This document shows, in pieces, positions 63,676-64,000 of a DNA stretch of 64,000 nt. The translations under genes were made by a program, and so were the position numbers. Where the stretch lies: positions 762,683 through 826,682 of the forward strand of contig NZ_GL890993.1 of NCBI RefSeq assembly GCF_000212855.1, given 5' to 3'. The notes under the pieces were generated by a model that saw nothing but the letters and a program-made list of their open reading frames with translations, was not told the DNA's origin and searched no databases. This DNA comes from Streptococcus sanguinis SK355 (GTDB taxonomy: Bacteria > Bacillota > Bacilli > Lactobacillales > Streptococcaceae). Within the stretch, counting starts at the first letter, position 1. Every line of letters begins with the position of its first letter.

Positions 63676-64000
63676 ATGAAATATATGACAGTCGGGAATG
63701 AACTGAAAGAAGCCAGTCAGCTGATTTTGGGCTGCATGCGATTGGCAGAGCACGATCCTAAAGAGGTCGTTTCCGTTCTTGAAACAGCATTAGAAGTGGG
63801 AATTAATTTCTTTGACCACTCAGATGTTTATGCTGGTGGGCAATCTGAAGCCAAGTTTGCGCAGGCTCTTCGCTCAGCTAAAATTCCCCGAGACCGAGTT
63901 CTCATCCAGTCCAAGTGCGGACTGCGGGATGTTCACACCAACTACCATTTTGACTTTTCTAAGGATTATATCATCAGCTCGGTTGAAGGCAGCTTGGAGC
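63676..64000 (+). CDS. Aldo/keto reductase, N-terminal part
   Basis: The first 108 codons are present; the gene runs off the window. LILGCMRLAEHDPKEVVSVLETALEVGINFFDHSDVYAGGQSEAKF is the AKR N-terminus of the YdhF type, with the conserved Asp and Tyr (FDHSDVYAGG), and IQSKCG with the conserved Lys. GAGGTG precedes the ATG. Probably co-transcribed with the PTS-bgaC operon. Confidence 0.88.
   Translation, partial: MKYMTVGNELKEASQLILGCMRLAEHDPKEVVSVLETALEVGINFFDHSDVYAGGQSEAKFAQALRSAKIPRDRVLIQSKCGLRDVHTNYHFDFSKDYIISSVEGSLE

Overview
The window reads as a chromosomal segment of an oral (viridans) streptococcus, closest in gene content and order to Streptococcus sanguinis. Indications are the comG operon end followed by ackA, a sul-type folate operon with fused folB-folK, an ssaACB manganese transporter with ssaR, tpx and pepO nearby, LPXTG surface proteins, and SigX-type and CcpA-type sites. 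The species call is inference from recognised families and synteny; no database was searched. There is no prophage, insertion sequence, CRISPR array or rRNA operon.

Layout: 1-4.8 kb, end of the competence pseudopilus operon (comGE-GF-GG), a YtxK-like methyltransferase, ackA and two CPBP-type membrane proteins. 4.8-8.8 kb, folate operon folP-folC-folE-folBK behind a structured leader that ends in a terminator. 8.8-13.9 kb, a LanFEG-like ABC exporter with its own two-component system, then a 173-bp intergenic repeat and an HTH/small-membrane-protein unit. 13.9-16.6 kb (minus strand), a DUF1846 protein and pepA. 16.7-19.3 kb, DUF4651, thioredoxin-like, YtpR and SDR genes, then competence-induced ssbB with its cin-box. 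19.5-27.1 kb, a four-component sugar sensor (two membrane-anchored binding proteins, histidine kinase, response regulator) feeding a mannose-family PTS (levDEFG-levX), with palindromic operators and a cre site between. 27.2-29.3 kb, groESL with a perfect CIRCE.

29.3-33.2 kb is AT-richer and accessory in character: an LPXTG adhesin with Cna-B domains, about 0.55 kb without a gene, and an orphan CxCG/coiled-coil protein. 33.2-34.9 kb (minus) holds tRNA-Lys(CTT), 6S RNA and rarA. 34.9-38.2 kb: DUF3013, Nudix, GNAT, an inverted-repeat element, prmA and rsmE. 38.2-42 kb: an LPXTG cyclic-nucleotide phosphodiesterase, a lipoprotein, and a 44-aa membrane peptide whose stop codon lies inside its own terminator. 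42-45 kb: rel, dtd and the second, inverted copy of the 173-bp repeat.

45-48.7 kb: a nucleotidyltransferase-like protein, a CPBP protease, a MarR/EVE pair and the Mn regulator ssaR. 48.8-57.3 kb: a YSIRK-type secreted C39-like protein with three Bsp-like repeats, a DUF3114-like protein, tpx, ssaACB with a clear SsaR-type operator, and pepO. 57.4-64 kb: a cre-controlled gene of uncertain function, then a ROK regulator divergent from a lactose/cellobiose-type PTS (EIIB-EIIA-EIIC), GH35 beta-galactosidase bgaC and the start of an aldo/keto reductase gene, again under a perfect cre.

The most notable unexplained elements are the folP leader, the small toxin-like gene at 41.8 kb, the orphan protein at 32.1 kb with its empty upstream region, the nested-palindrome 173-bp repeat and the inverted repeat before prmA.
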